Below, piece by piece: positions 50,141-59,136 of a stretch of 64,000 nucleotides of DNA (position 1 is its first letter; every line of letters begins with the position of its first letter). The stretch spans positions 1 through 64,000 of the forward strand of contig NZ_JACOPP010000017.1 in the NCBI RefSeq assembly GCF_014287895.1. The letters run 5' to 3'. The stretch comes from Lawsonibacter hominis. GTDB taxonomy: Bacteria; Bacillota; Clostridia; Oscillospirales; Oscillospiraceae. The notes under the pieces are model-generated. The model saw nothing but the letters and a program-made list of their open reading frames with translations. It was not told where the DNA came from and ran no database searches. The position numbers and the translations under genes are program-made.

Positions 50141-52060
50141 TTACATTACCTTCTGAAACATATGGCGCACCTTGTCCAGGCGGCTGTTTGGACGGCGGGG
50201 CTGGATGACCGGCTGACCGACAGCGGCCTGATATCCTTTCAGCTCTGTAAGGCATACGCTCCGCCCGTTGGTGTAAAAGGCCAGATCAGTACGGTATGCC
50301 TGTATACAGCGGGCGGGAATCTCGCCAGTAAAGACAACTTCATCCTTTTTTACCTGGGCCGTTTCGATGGTGGCACAGTATTTCGGTGCATCATGATAAG
50401 CCCTGGAAAGGTATTCCTGGGGCGCATAGAGGATGAAGGAGAGATAAGGTTCCAGCAGCTGCGTCCCCGATTCCTTCAATGCCTGTTCCAATACAATCGG
50501 GGCCAATGAGCGGAAGTCCGCCGGCGTGCTGACCGGACTGTAATAAAGCCCGTATTCAAAGCAAATCTTACAGTCCGTTACGTTCCAGCCGAACAAGCCC
50601 TGCTCCAGCCCGTAACGGATACCATCCCTGACAGCGTTTTGAAAACTCTGGTTCAAGTATCCCAGCGAAACCCGGCTCTCGTATTGTACACCGGAGCCAA
50701 GCGAGAGTGGTGTAACAGACAGTCCTATGGATGCCCAAAACGGGTTGGGCGGCACCTCGATATGGATGGTGTGGCTGGCTGCTTTGAGCGGCCGCTCCAT
50801 ATAAATGACGGAGGGTTCCTTTACCACTGTTTCAAGCTTGTATTTTTCCGACAGCAAAGCGGAAACAACCTCCAACTGCACCCGGCCCAAAAAAGAAAGA
50901 ATGATCTCATGGGTGATGGAATCCACTTCGCAACGCAAAAGCGGGTCAGTATCCGCAAGTTGCGTAAGAGCGTCCAGCAGCCGTTCTCTTTGCGCTGCCG
51001 TTTTCGGCGCAATCGTCGTCCGCAGCATGGGGAGGGGGTCCTCGCGCCACCTTTTACGAGGGAGCCGGGTTTGGTCCCCTAATACATCGTTTAACCTCAC
51101 GCTGTCGCTGGGAAGGATAACAATTTCACCCTGATAAGCGGTGTCTGTCCGAACAATTTCCCCTTTGGATGGAATACGCATCTCTGTGATTTTCAGCTTT
51201 TCTCTCCCGGCCAGGGCCACCGTATCCCGCAGGCGCAGCGTTCCGCTGTATAACCGTAGATAGACACGCCGCTGGCCGCAATCGGTGTACTCAACCTTGA
51301 AAACGCTGCCGCATAGGGCGGCGCCCCCCTGTTCCCCAATCGGTTGGAACAGCCCTGTCACCGCATCCATCAACGGTTGAATGCCAAGGCCATTTTTGGC
51401 GCTGCCATGATAGACTGGGAACAGGGAGGCGTCTTGAACCCGCTGCTGTTCCTCCCGCGCAAGTTTTTCCCGGCTGATTGGTTCTCCTGCGATATACTTT
51501 TCCAATAATTCATCGTTATTTTCGATGACCGCATCCCATGCTTCTATGTCGGTATTTTCCTCCAGGACTATTTCCGGGGACAGCGACACCGTCTGCTTGA
51601 TGATAATATCGGCGGAGAGCTTATCCCGAACAGACTGAACCACGCTCTGCAAATCAACGCCAGCCTGGTCGATCTTGTTGATAAAGATAACGGTGGGAAT
51701 GTTCATTTTCCGCAGGGCATGGAACAGAATACGGGTCTGGGCCTGCACGCCATCTTTAGCGGAGATCACCAAGATGGCCCCATCTAAAACAGCCAAAGAG
51801 CGGTACACCTCCGCCAAAAAATCCATGTGGCCGGGCGTATCCACAATGTTAACTTTACATCTGTGCCACTGGAAGGAAGTGACTGCCGCTTGAATGGTAA
51901 TCCCACGCTGCCGCTCCAAAAACATGGTGTCCGTCCTCGTTGTCCCTTTTTCGACGCTCCCCGGTTCTGAAATGGCTCCGCTGGCATATAGCAGGCTCTC
52001 CGTCAAGGTCGTCTTTCCAGCGTCTACATGGGCAAGAATTCCAATATTGATTATTTTCAT
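50141..52060 (-). CDS. tet(W): Tetracycline resistance ribosomal protection protein Tet(W)
   Basis: The 639-residue GTPase is EF-G-like and removes tetracycline from the ribosome. The G1 motif is GILAHVDAGKTTLTE, G3 DTPGHMDF and G4 NKID; the C-terminus RRPNSRLDKVRHMFQKVM is that of Tet(W). Recalled Tet(W) sequence matches almost throughout, so a large mosaic with tet(O) or tet(32) is unlikely but not excluded. A leader peptide and attenuator at 52,094-52,164 control it. AGGGAGG precedes the ATG. Confidence 0.95.
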   Translation of the reverse strand: MKIINIGILAHVDAGKTTLTESLLYASGAISEPGSVEKGTTRTDTMFLERQRGITIQAAVTSFQWHRCKVNIVDTPGHMDFLAEVYRSLAVLDGAILVISAKDGVQAQTRILFHALRKMNIPTVIFINKIDQAGVDLQSVVQSVRDKLSADIIIKQTVSLSPEIVLEENTDIEAWDAVIENNDELLEKYIAGEPISREKLAREEQQRVQDASLFPVYHGSAKNGLGIQPLMDAVTGLFQPIGEQGGAALCGSVFKVEYTDCGQRRVYLRLYSGTLRLRDTVALAGREKLKITEMRIPSKGEIVRTDTAYQGEIVILPSDSVRLNDVLGDQTRLPRKRWREDPLPMLRTTIAPKTAAQRERLLDALTQLADTDPLLRCEVDSITHEIILSFLGRVQLEVVSALLSEKYKLETVVKEPSVIYMERPLKAASHTIHIEVPPNPFWASIGLSVTPLSLGSGVQYESRVSLGYLNQSFQNAVRDGIRYGLEQGLFGWNVTDCKICFEYGLYYSPVSTPADFRSLAPIVLEQALKESGTQLLEPYLSFILYAPQEYLSRAYHDAPKYCATIETAQVKKDEVVFTGEIPARCIQAYRTDLAFYTNGRSVCLTELKGYQAAVGQPVIQPRRPNSRLDKVRHMFQKVM

Positions 52061-52093
52061 GTGATTGTCCTCCCTTTACAGCCCCAAAGGGCA

Positions 52094-52132
52094 TAAAAAT
52101 CCCCAGCAGTAAAATACTTTTACCACTGGGGA
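52094..52132 (-). promoter_or_regulatory. tet(W) attenuator hairpin
   Basis: On the minus strand ATCCCCAG and CTGGGGAT flank TAAAA/TTTTA and are followed by TTTTTAT. The stem overlaps the end of the leader peptide gene. Ribosomes slowed on the leader by tetracycline would prevent the terminator from forming. Confidence 0.8.
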
Positions 52133-52164
52133 TTATAAGTTGCGGACATACACATATACAGCAT
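52120..52164 (-). CDS. tet(W) leader peptide (14 aa)
   Basis: The short gene encodes MLYMCMSATYNPQW and stops inside the attenuator stem. Its position and size fit the leader peptides of ribosomal protection genes such as tet(M). The region upstream to 52,421 is AT-rich and should hold the promoter; no other gene is seen there. Confidence 0.75.
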   Translation of the reverse strand: MLYMCMSATYNPQW

Positions 52165-52421
52165 ACACCTGTTTGTGATTGCTGTTTTTGGGGATATGTC
52201 AAAATTGATAAGGCAAAAGTATTCTTAAATTGGGTACAAAAAACTAAGCCCCTACAAAAGGAGCTATCATAATCCTTTGTTCCCACTATTTGATTATAGT
52301 TTTATTTAAGAATACCTTGCCGCATATTTTTTACTCCTTTTCTGGATTAAATCATTGTATCACATCAGTTTTAGGAAAGCAAGTACCTAAAAGAAATTTT
52401 TCTTCCCCTTATATGTAACAA

Positions 52422-52625
52422 TCATACCGGCTTCCTAGCGTTCAGAATGTTTTCTGCTGTCTGCTGTGGTGTTTGGTTGGAATTGTCCAACCAAAAGCCG
52501 ATCCGTGGTGTTGTCTGCATTTTACTAAATACAAATTCAATGTATACAGAAAGATATAAGGAGTGGGAGGGATTCCGCCGTAGTTGGCATTGTAGGAAAA
52601 TCCAAAAGTTTAGATTTTCCCACAA
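52422..52625 (-). pseudogene. C-terminal remnant of a P-loop kinase-like protein
   Basis: The last 45 or so residues (TPRIGFWLDNSNQTPQQTAENIL) look like the end of a small nucleotide or antibiotic kinase. No Walker A part is present; the frame opens next to the A2 border, so the front has been lost. A real function is doubtful. Confidence 0.4.
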
Positions 52626-52700
52626 TGCTTATCTTTTGGTCTTTGGTTCGGAATAGTGTAGTGCTGGCGGTCTATCTCTTGTTTTCGGTTGCTTGCTTCC

Positions 52701-52841
52701 TTACCGTACATGAGCATTGGAGCCAGGATTATCGCTGCCGTACCCCTCCAGGAGATTGACAACGCCCCACACGCCCAGGCCAGCGCCCAGAGCCACAACA
52801 AGGGTCTGCAAAGTATCAATAGCGGAAGAAAAGAACTGCAT
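52701..52841 (-). pseudogene. maff2, 5' part (interrupted)
   Basis: It encodes MQFFSSAIDTLQTLVVAL then GAGLGVWGVVNLLEGYG and SDNPGSNA, the first half of Maff2, and then runs into A2 sequence and a stop (HVR). GGAGG lies close before the ATG. The second half is at 31,172-31,249. Maff2 is a small two-helix membrane protein encoded between virD4 and trbL in Tn1549-type ICEs. Confidence 0.88.
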
Positions 52842-52909
52842 ATAGCCTCCATTTCTCCGGGGGTTTCCCCGGCCATGAAAAAAGCCGCCCATACAGGCGG
52901 CAGGTTACG

Positions 52910-52934
52910 ACCTCTGGACACTTTGTCCAGAAGT
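52910..52934. repeat. ICE dispersed palindrome, copy 8
   Basis: One mismatch in the left arm. It lies between the virD4 stop codon and the maff2 start. Confidence 0.9.
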
Positions 52935-52937
52935 GCT

Positions 52938-53822
52938 TTATACATAGGCATCCGGATCGTCCACATCGTCGTAGTTGAGGATGTCCTCGTCCTCGCTTAC
53001 GGGCCCCGTGTCCGATACGTCTACCTCGTACACCTCACAAGCCTCGTTCAGCCCAGGCCGCCTGCGGCGGTTAATGAACTTATCAAGGTCAAAGGCGTTT
53101 TTTTGTTTGTCAGCCTCCGATGTATATTTGTAGTTCGGGTGCTGCTTCAAATCGTATTTGGGCGAAAAGAACGGAGGCAAGCCCCGCAGCTGCAAAATGC
53201 ACTTATCGCCCGGCATGGTAGCCAGCTCGCTGGGTGTCATCAGCTCCCGGCCCAGCCGCTGGGTGTTCTGGTTGTAGCTTTCCGACTGCCCACGGGAGCG
53301 GCCCTCGGTCTGCATGGAGATCGTGGCCTTGCCAAGCCAGTTTTCGGATATTTCCTTGATGGTGGAGCTTTCCCGCCCGCCCAGGAAAACCACGCTGTCC
53401 ATGTTTCCCAGGATTGTTTCGGCATTGTCCTTGTATATGGCCTTGCATTGAGCGTACTGCTGGTAGAACAGACACAGGCTCACCTCGCGGGAACGGATCA
53501 CGGCCACCAGCTTCTCCAGCGAGGGCACCTGGCCTGTGTTGGCCGCCTCGTCCCACAGCACCCGCACATGATGGGGCAGGCGGCCACCGTGAACATTGTC
53601 CGCCCGTTCACACAGCAGATTGAACATCTGCGAAAAGGCCAGGGCAACAATGAAGTTATAAGTGGGGGTTGTGTCGGAAATCGTGAAGAAAACCGCCGTT
53701 TTCCGATCCCCGATGCGGTCAAGCTCCAGCTCGTCATAGCTCATGATCTCCCGGAGCTGGGGGATGTCAAAGGGGGCCAGCCGGGAGCCGCAGGAAATCA
53801 AAATGCTTTTTGCGGTCTTGCC
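52938..53822 (-). pseudogene. virD4, 3' part (interrupted by element B)
   Basis: In frame from the border this reads GKTAKSILISCGSRLAPFDIP, then VRVLWDEAANTGQVPSLEKL with the Walker B-like DE, and an acidic C-terminus. It is the second half of the VirD4/TraG coupling protein, the ATPase that links relaxosome and channel. The first half is at 61,453-62,405. A TTG near the start could allow translation of this part alone, but it would lack Walker A. Confidence 0.88.
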
Positions 53823-53866
53823 AGAGACGAAAAGTCAAGGACTTTTTCATCAAATTCAAAAAGAAG

Positions 53867-54025
53867 TCACATTTTGCGGACTTCTTCACGGAGCATACGC
53901 TTGATTTTGTCCTCCATCGTCTCCTTGGCGGTCTCGCTGAAATGGACACGGACGATATAGGTGGTCTTGCCAATCTGCTTTCTGACAGTCGGGCAAGTGG
54001 TGGTGTTGGTTGCGGTATTGTTCAT
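53867..54025 (-). CDS. TnpW-family small protein
   Basis: The 52-residue protein contains VRKQIGKTTYIVRVHF followed by SETAKETMEDKIKRML, the TnpW signature. CAGGAGG lies eight bases before the ATG. It is the last gene of B, 45 bases from the virD4 border. Confidence 0.75.
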   Translation of the reverse strand: MNNTATNTTTCPTVRKQIGKTTYIVRVHFSETAKETMEDKIKRMLREEVRKM

Positions 54026-54168
54026 TCAAAATCCTCCTGTAAATGAAAAAGTGCCCGGTAACTATTCATCATCGGGCGGTGTCGGTATGAGGGAACAAGG
54101 CAAGGCGGCAACATTAAGGTATCTATAAAAACCTTGCCGTCTTTGCCACGCTTGCCGTGTTCCTGTTG

Positions 54169-56040
54169 TCAGTCTCGGAGATAGCAGACCCATGCTGTGC
54201 TGTCTTTCTCGGTCACAAGCCTGTCTCCGATACGGCTCTTTGCCGTTCTCATGGTGCGTGAGGAAATCCCACGCTCATTGACTGCCTTTTCCAGCTCTGC
54301 ACTCGGCATACGCTTTCCGTTTGCAAGCAATTCCAGAATGAGCATTTGCGCCTGTGCGGTCTTGCTCTCGGTCTTTGCGGTGTCTGTCCCGGCAAGAAGC
54401 TCGTCAGCGGTAATGTCATAAGCCCCTATCCACTCAAAGCCTTTCTCGTCTCCCAGAGAAAAGGCAAGGGACTGTCCGGGCGGCGCAAGGGAGCTTTTCT
54501 CATGGATAAGTACCCTTGTTGTGGGGCTGTCCCTCAGCTTGCCAATAAAGAGCAGACTGCGGACTGCCGCCGTAATGTCGATAGACCCTAATCCCCGGTA
54601 GGTGCTTTGCGTTCCTGCGGCTTTGTTGAGGTGTCCGATCAGCACGATAGCGCACCCGGTAGCCTGTGCAATGTCTCCCAGACTGCGGAATATCGGGCGC
54701 ACTTCATTTGCCCGGTTCATGTCCACATCTGCGCCCAGAAACGCCTGCACCGGGTCAATGATAACCAGCCTTGCGTTGTTCTCACGGATTGCCCTTGCTA
54801 TGCGCTCATCGGCAAGGGTCAGCGGCGTGTCTCTATCGTCAATGACAAGTACTCTTTCAAGGTCTGCGTCCGCTTCCATCAGCCGGGGCTTAACGGTATC
54901 GCCCAGACCGTCCTCGGCGGTCTGATAGATGATATTGAAAGGCTCAAGTGTCTCCATACCGGGTAAAGGCTTTCGATTGGTGCAAGCCGCCGCAAGGCGC
55001 ATAGCAAAGTAGGTCTTGCCCTCGCCGGGATTGCCCTGGATAATTGTCAGCTTTCCAAAGGGGATATACGGAAACCATAGCCAATCCACGCTCGTCAGCT
55101 CCACATCTGCCATGCGGAGCATGGGGACAGGCTGGGCGGTGGGCAGCTCTCGCAGCGTGATTGTCTCGGCTATGAATTTGCGGCTGGGAATGTCCCCTTG
55201 CTGACGGAGAACATCGTTCCAGTCTTTCCTTGCCGGGACAAGGCGAATGACGGCGATCTCGCTGGGAATGTCCTGCGCCAGTCGGAAGCAGGCTTCACCT
55301 CCTGCGGTGTCGCTGTCAAGGCAGAGGAATACTTTTCGGGTGTCCTTGCGTTCAGAAAGAAAACGGTCAAGGGCTTTGCCCGAAACGCCGCCCAGGGCAA
55401 GATAATTTCTTGTCTGCCAATCCTGCGGATAAAGGCAGATAAAGGACAAAAGGTCAATCGGCGCTTCAAAAACAAAAAGCTGGTTGCCGTTTCCCTCATA
55501 GCGGAACGGATAGGACTTGTCAGACCCGGTAATATCCTGTCTGAATGGGTCTGCCGTTCCTCGCACATGGGCGTATCTCGGCGTACCGCTTCGGTCTCTG
55601 CCGACAAACACAACATTGTGCCGCTTTGCGTCCTCGTAAATATCCCCGGAAAGAAGAAAAGCCTCAACAAGCGTTTTGTTGAGACCTCGGCTTTCTGTGA
55701 GATATTGAATTGCTCTGTCGGCTGTTCGGTTGTGCAAGGGCAAGTGGAACGCTGTGGGCGGTGCTGTGGTGGCTTCGGTCTGCCCCTCGCCGCTTTCGCC
55801 GGTCAGGAGCTGGACGGCTTCGGGAAAGGACTTTCCGTAAAACTCCATGACAAAATCAATGGGATAGCCGCCCTTGCTCTGGCTGTGTCGAAACCACTTG
55901 TTTCCCCGGACGGTCAGGCTGTCATGTTCTTTCCAGCGGTATTCTCGTCCGCTTTTGATAAGTGTCTCTCCCTGTGTGCGGAGAAAATCTTCCAGTCTGA
56001 CGGCGTTTGCCCGGTCAATCTGTGCTTGGGTGTAATTCAT
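54169..56040 (-). CDS. Primase-helicase replication protein (CHC2/Toprim-like plus RecA-type AAA_25)
   Basis: The 623-residue protein has a primase-like N-terminus (RLEDFLRTQGE, then a Toprim-like part VFLCLDSDTAGGEACF) and a RecA/RepA-type helicase domain. Walker A there is GNPGEGKTYFAMRLA near residue 340, with Walker B RLVIIDPVQAFLG. The C-terminal 90 residues look like a winged helix. It should replicate the excised form of element B. It overlaps the relaxase stop by four bases. Confidence 0.82.
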   Translation of the reverse strand: MNYTQAQIDRANAVRLEDFLRTQGETLIKSGREYRWKEHDSLTVRGNKWFRHSQSKGGYPIDFVMEFYGKSFPEAVQLLTGESGEGQTEATTAPPTAFHLPLHNRTADRAIQYLTESRGLNKTLVEAFLLSGDIYEDAKRHNVVFVGRDRSGTPRYAHVRGTADPFRQDITGSDKSYPFRYEGNGNQLFVFEAPIDLLSFICLYPQDWQTRNYLALGGVSGKALDRFLSERKDTRKVFLCLDSDTAGGEACFRLAQDIPSEIAVIRLVPARKDWNDVLRQQGDIPSRKFIAETITLRELPTAQPVPMLRMADVELTSVDWLWFPYIPFGKLTIIQGNPGEGKTYFAMRLAAACTNRKPLPGMETLEPFNIIYQTAEDGLGDTVKPRLMEADADLERVLVIDDRDTPLTLADERIARAIRENNARLVIIDPVQAFLGADVDMNRANEVRPIFRSLGDIAQATGCAIVLIGHLNKAAGTQSTYRGLGSIDITAAVRSLLFIGKLRDSPTTRVLIHEKSSLAPPGQSLAFSLGDEKGFEWIGAYDITADELLAGTDTAKTESKTAQAQMLILELLANGKRMPSAELEKAVNERGISSRTMRTAKSRIGDRLVTEKDSTAWVCYLRD

Positions 56041-57533
56041 CGGGATAGTTCCTCCTTTTTCTGTCGTGTTTGGGGTCGATTTTGGAGTTTTTGTTCCTCT
56101 GTGCGCTCGTTAAATCGGGCGGCAGTATCTACACATGACTTGACCTTCCAAAGGCGGTGTAAATCGTCTCTGACGGTCTTAAACTCGCCATAGGTGGTGT
56201 TGTGCGCCTGTTCCAGCTCGTCATACTCGTCGGACAGCTTTTTCATATCCACCTTGCCGTCCGGGAACTCCTCGGTCAGCTTGCGTCTGGCGGTGTAGAA
56301 CATTTTCAGCTCGTCGGCGTGTTCTGCCTTGTACTTGGCTCTGGACTTCTCAAACTTGATTTTCTGCAAGCCGTCACAGACAGGCTTCAAGCTCTGGAAG
56401 GTAGCGGAGTAGTCATAAAGCCGCTTGATTTCTTTCATTCGTGCGGTCTGCCCGTCCAGCGTTTTCTTCAAGCTCTCTGTGGTGGAGCTGTGTTCATTGA
56501 CATGGCTTTCCAAATCTTCAAGGGTGTAAATGCCGTTTGCCCGGAGATAATTGAAAGTCTCGTTCATCTCCTTTAGGTTGCTGATTTTGCCTTTCTGGGA
56601 ATAAGCCCCGGCTTTGCGCTGGGTGTAGTAGGCGTTCAGCAGAGAAACAAGGTCGGGGGTCTGCGGCTTGGCAAGCTCTGCTTTTGCTTCGGCAATCCAA
56701 TCGAACAGGAGAGTGATTTTCTTCTTGATGTCCCGGATAACGGCATTGGTGGCTTTGATCCAGCGGTTGAACTCTCCCTTTTCGGTGCGTATGCCTTTCT
56801 TCTCCATTGCCCGGACGGTTGCGCCCTCATGGATGGTGGGAAGTAAATCCACGCCCTGCCGTTCATAGCTTCGGTGGTCGATACGGACAGTAAGACCTTT
56901 CTCCGCAAACTTGGCGTTGCACATTTCAGCCCATGTCTGCCGCCAGTGTTCCAGCGTTTCGGGACTGCCCCAGTCGGTAGTGGGAACGGCATTGAAAACA
57001 AACTCTCCGTTCTGGTCTCGGATGCGGTTGCCGTCCTCGTCCAGCGCATACACTCGGCGTTGCTTTAGTCCCCATGTGCCGTCCTGCTCGATGGGACGGA
57101 TAGGACAGAGGAAATGAAAATGGGGGTTGGGTGTGCCGCCGTCCTCATGCTCCTTTTCGTGAAAGGAAACATCAACGGTCATGCCACGGCTCACAAACTG
57201 CTCCAACAAAAATTTCCTTGCCAGAGCGATGTTTTCTTCAAGGGAAAACTCATTCTGCAAGGAAATCTCAAAACTGTATGCAAGCTGTGCCGTCTTTCCA
57301 CGCTCGGCTTTTTCCACGGCGTTCCATAGGGTCTGACGGTCTGCGTATTCTTTCGGTGCATGGGACGGCAGGAGAATGTCGGAGCATATCACGCCGCCCT
57401 TGCGGGTGTAGTCGCTGTATTCGCCATAATACTCGCTATACAATCGCTCCCCGGCACGGTAGGCGGCAGAAGCAATAGCGGACTGTCCTGCGCTTCGCTT
57501 AGTCTGCGTGACGCTCAGATGAAATAGTGCCAT
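56037..57533 (-). CDS. MobA/MobL relaxase (MOBQ) of element B
   Basis: The 498-residue relaxase starts MALFHLSVTQTKRSAGQSAI with SAAYRAGERLYSEYYG and has the metal-binding GGTPNPHFHFLCPIR near residue 140. It is of the same class as the A1 relaxase and should act at the hairpin oriT at 58,726-58,757. A long helical C-terminal half follows. Confidence 0.9.
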   Translation of the reverse strand: MALFHLSVTQTKRSAGQSAIASAAYRAGERLYSEYYGEYSDYTRKGGVICSDILLPSHAPKEYADRQTLWNAVEKAERGKTAQLAYSFEISLQNEFSLEENIALARKFLLEQFVSRGMTVDVSFHEKEHEDGGTPNPHFHFLCPIRPIEQDGTWGLKQRRVYALDEDGNRIRDQNGEFVFNAVPTTDWGSPETLEHWRQTWAEMCNAKFAEKGLTVRIDHRSYERQGVDLLPTIHEGATVRAMEKKGIRTEKGEFNRWIKATNAVIRDIKKKITLLFDWIAEAKAELAKPQTPDLVSLLNAYYTQRKAGAYSQKGKISNLKEMNETFNYLRANGIYTLEDLESHVNEHSSTTESLKKTLDGQTARMKEIKRLYDYSATFQSLKPVCDGLQKIKFEKSRAKYKAEHADELKMFYTARRKLTEEFPDGKVDMKKLSDEYDELEQAHNTTYGEFKTVRDDLHRLWKVKSCVDTAARFNERTEEQKLQNRPQTRQKKEELSR

Positions 57534-57858
57534 CGGCTTTCTGCTCCTTTCCTCTGCTCGCTTGGTTGATGTGGGTAATCGCCATGTGACGGACGGCTCG
57601 CTGGACTTCGGGCAGAGAAAAGATGTACTCCATCAGCTCCGTCATTTCGGTGCGTGTGAGATCTTTGAACTCCGGGGCAAGGCTCTCAATCGTGCCGCCC
57701 AGATTGCAAAGACGGTGGGTGCGCTTTTGTCTCTCGCCTTTCTCCAGATACTTCTTTCTGTTCTCCAGACGCTCCAGCTTGTGCTGTTCCTGTGCAAGCT
57801 GTGTCTCGACCTGTTCCTTTTCGGCTCGGAGCTGTTCAAGGTTTTTCGGTTTTGCCAT
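57499..57858 (-). CDS. DUF3847 protein
   Basis: The 119-residue protein has a coiled coil (LRAEKEQVETQLAQEQHKLERLENRKKYL) and the core RQKRTHRLCNLGGTIESLAPEF. It overlaps the relaxase start by 35 bases. A relative in A1 (38,080) is in the same setting. AAAGGAGG lies 11 bases before the ATG at 57858. Confidence 0.75.
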   Translation of the reverse strand: MAKPKNLEQLRAEKEQVETQLAQEQHKLERLENRKKYLEKGERQKRTHRLCNLGGTIESLAPEFKDLTRTEMTELMEYIFSLPEVQRAVRHMAITHINQASRGKEQKADGTISSERHAD

Positions 57859-57985
57859 TTTTCGTGACCTCCTTTTTTGAAAATGGGGATAAAAAAAGAC
57901 CGTCAACTTTTCGCAGATTGCGACCAGTCAACGGTCAGTTTTTCGGTATTCAGTTGTTGTGTTCAGTTCGGTAAATTGAAGTTGG

Positions 57986-58510
57986 TCAAAGTTGTTGGCG
58001 AAGATATTCCACAACATTTCCATTCGTATCATAGAAACAGATGTTTCCTACATTGAGGGGCAGGACAATGGCGAAAGGCTTGCCACTATCAATATCAATC
58101 ACCTGAATGCCGTTGCCATCATCTACTTCAAGTCGAACAATATTTTGGGTATTCATTGAGATAAATGCCCTTTCGTTATTTCCCTCAACAACAAACTCTG
58201 CAATGTAATCATCAACCTCAACTATATCTCCACCACCACGGAAGAAATATCCAAAAGACAAGCCAGGGCGATTTACATAGACAGAAAAAGTGTGGTCTGT
58301 CTTGTCCTGTGGGTAAGAAATAAATGCAGCCATTGTGTCGGAAATGCTTCCATCAACAATCCAATCATCCAAAATTTTTTGAGATTGGCGAATGTCTGCT
58401 TCTAAACTGTTTGCGGTTTTACCAATGTCATTGTTTGCATAAAGGAAACCGAAAACCAACACACAAGCCAAAATAACACCCAAGAGGATTATGGGTAATT
58501 TCTTTTTCAT
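57986..58510 (-). CDS. Membrane-anchored exported protein of unknown function
   Basis: The 174-residue protein starts MKKKLPIILLGVILACVLVFGF, a signal anchor or lipoprotein-like signal. The rest is an extracytoplasmic domain with beta-rich segments (DHTFSVYVNRPGLSFGYFF; RLEVDDGNGIQVIDIDSG). AAAGGAG lies nine bases before the ATG. It is AT-rich cargo between the mobilization genes and oriT. The family is not recognised. Confidence 0.6.
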   Translation of the reverse strand: MKKKLPIILLGVILACVLVFGFLYANNDIGKTANSLEADIRQSQKILDDWIVDGSISDTMAAFISYPQDKTDHTFSVYVNRPGLSFGYFFRGGGDIVEVDDYIAEFVVEGNNERAFISMNTQNIVRLEVDDGNGIQVIDIDSGKPFAIVLPLNVGNICFYDTNGNVVEYLRQQL

Positions 58511-58725
58511 AGAATCACACTCCTTTATCAAATTAAGATTCTTGATTTTCAAACTTGCTGGCGGCGAACGGTTTGTCAAAACCGTTTGCGGACGGCAAGT
58601 CCACAGGGGATAGCCGCTTTAGCGGCGCAAGGGGGTGTAGCCACCTTGACGGAACGAAGTGACGCAACATTCTCGGTCATGCAGTTTTCTTCTGCTGATG
58701 GAGAATGAAGCTCCGCAGGACGCAC

Positions 58726-58757
58726 TACTCTCGACAGAGAGTATAGAAGTGCGCCCT
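58726..58757 (+). other. oriT of element B (RSF1010/MOBQ type)
   Basis: A perfect 7-bp hairpin TACTCTC/GAGAGTA with loop GACA (58726-58743) is followed by TAGAAGTGCGCCCT. This is almost the RSF1010 nic region (TAAGTGCG/CCCT after a hairpin) and fits the MOBQ relaxase of this element. Confidence 0.8.
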
Positions 58758-58799
58758 TTAGTTCCTAAAGGGGTTTTATCAGTGCGACAAACTGAAATT

Positions 58800-58997
58800 T
58801 TACGATTTTTTGTTTTTCAAAAAGTCAATAGTTCTTTTCACGATAAATACGATACATATCAAACCTGCAATCCCACAAACAATAGAGTCCTTTAAGTCTG
58901 CAAATCCTCCTGTGTACTGCATTGCATAATAATAAACCGTCCATATCAGTATCAATACGAACACACTAATACTTAACCAATAAGACTTTTTCTTCAT
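58800..58997 (-). CDS. Small two-helix membrane protein
   Basis: The 65-residue protein has helices at about 6-26 and 37-56 and a basic tail. It is AT-rich cargo of element B. The family is not recognised. Confidence 0.5.
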   Translation of the reverse strand: MKKKSYWLSISVFVLILIWTVYYYAMQYTGGFADLKDSIVCGIAGLICIVFIVKRTIDFLKNKKS

Positions 58998-59136
58998 CTA
59001 ATTTTCCTCACATTGAACTTCCGATTTGTTGCTCAATTTCGTATTCAAATTATACCATAAAACTTGTGAACAATTCTACCGCAACTTTGGACTATATGAG
59101 AAAAGTCCGAACAGTTTTCTGCCCGGACTTCCTCGC

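Larger units (their letters stand above)
41958..52700. mobile_element. Nested mobilizable element A2 carrying tet(W)
   Basis: This 10.7 kb element has a large serine recombinase at one end, TnpW, DnaC-like and replisome-organizer proteins, a MOBP relaxase with MobC, a candidate oriT, a sigma-like regulator, and tet(W) plus a methyltransferase as cargo. Its borders are the maff2-like remnant at 41,927 and the maff2 5' part at 52,701. Confidence 0.75.
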
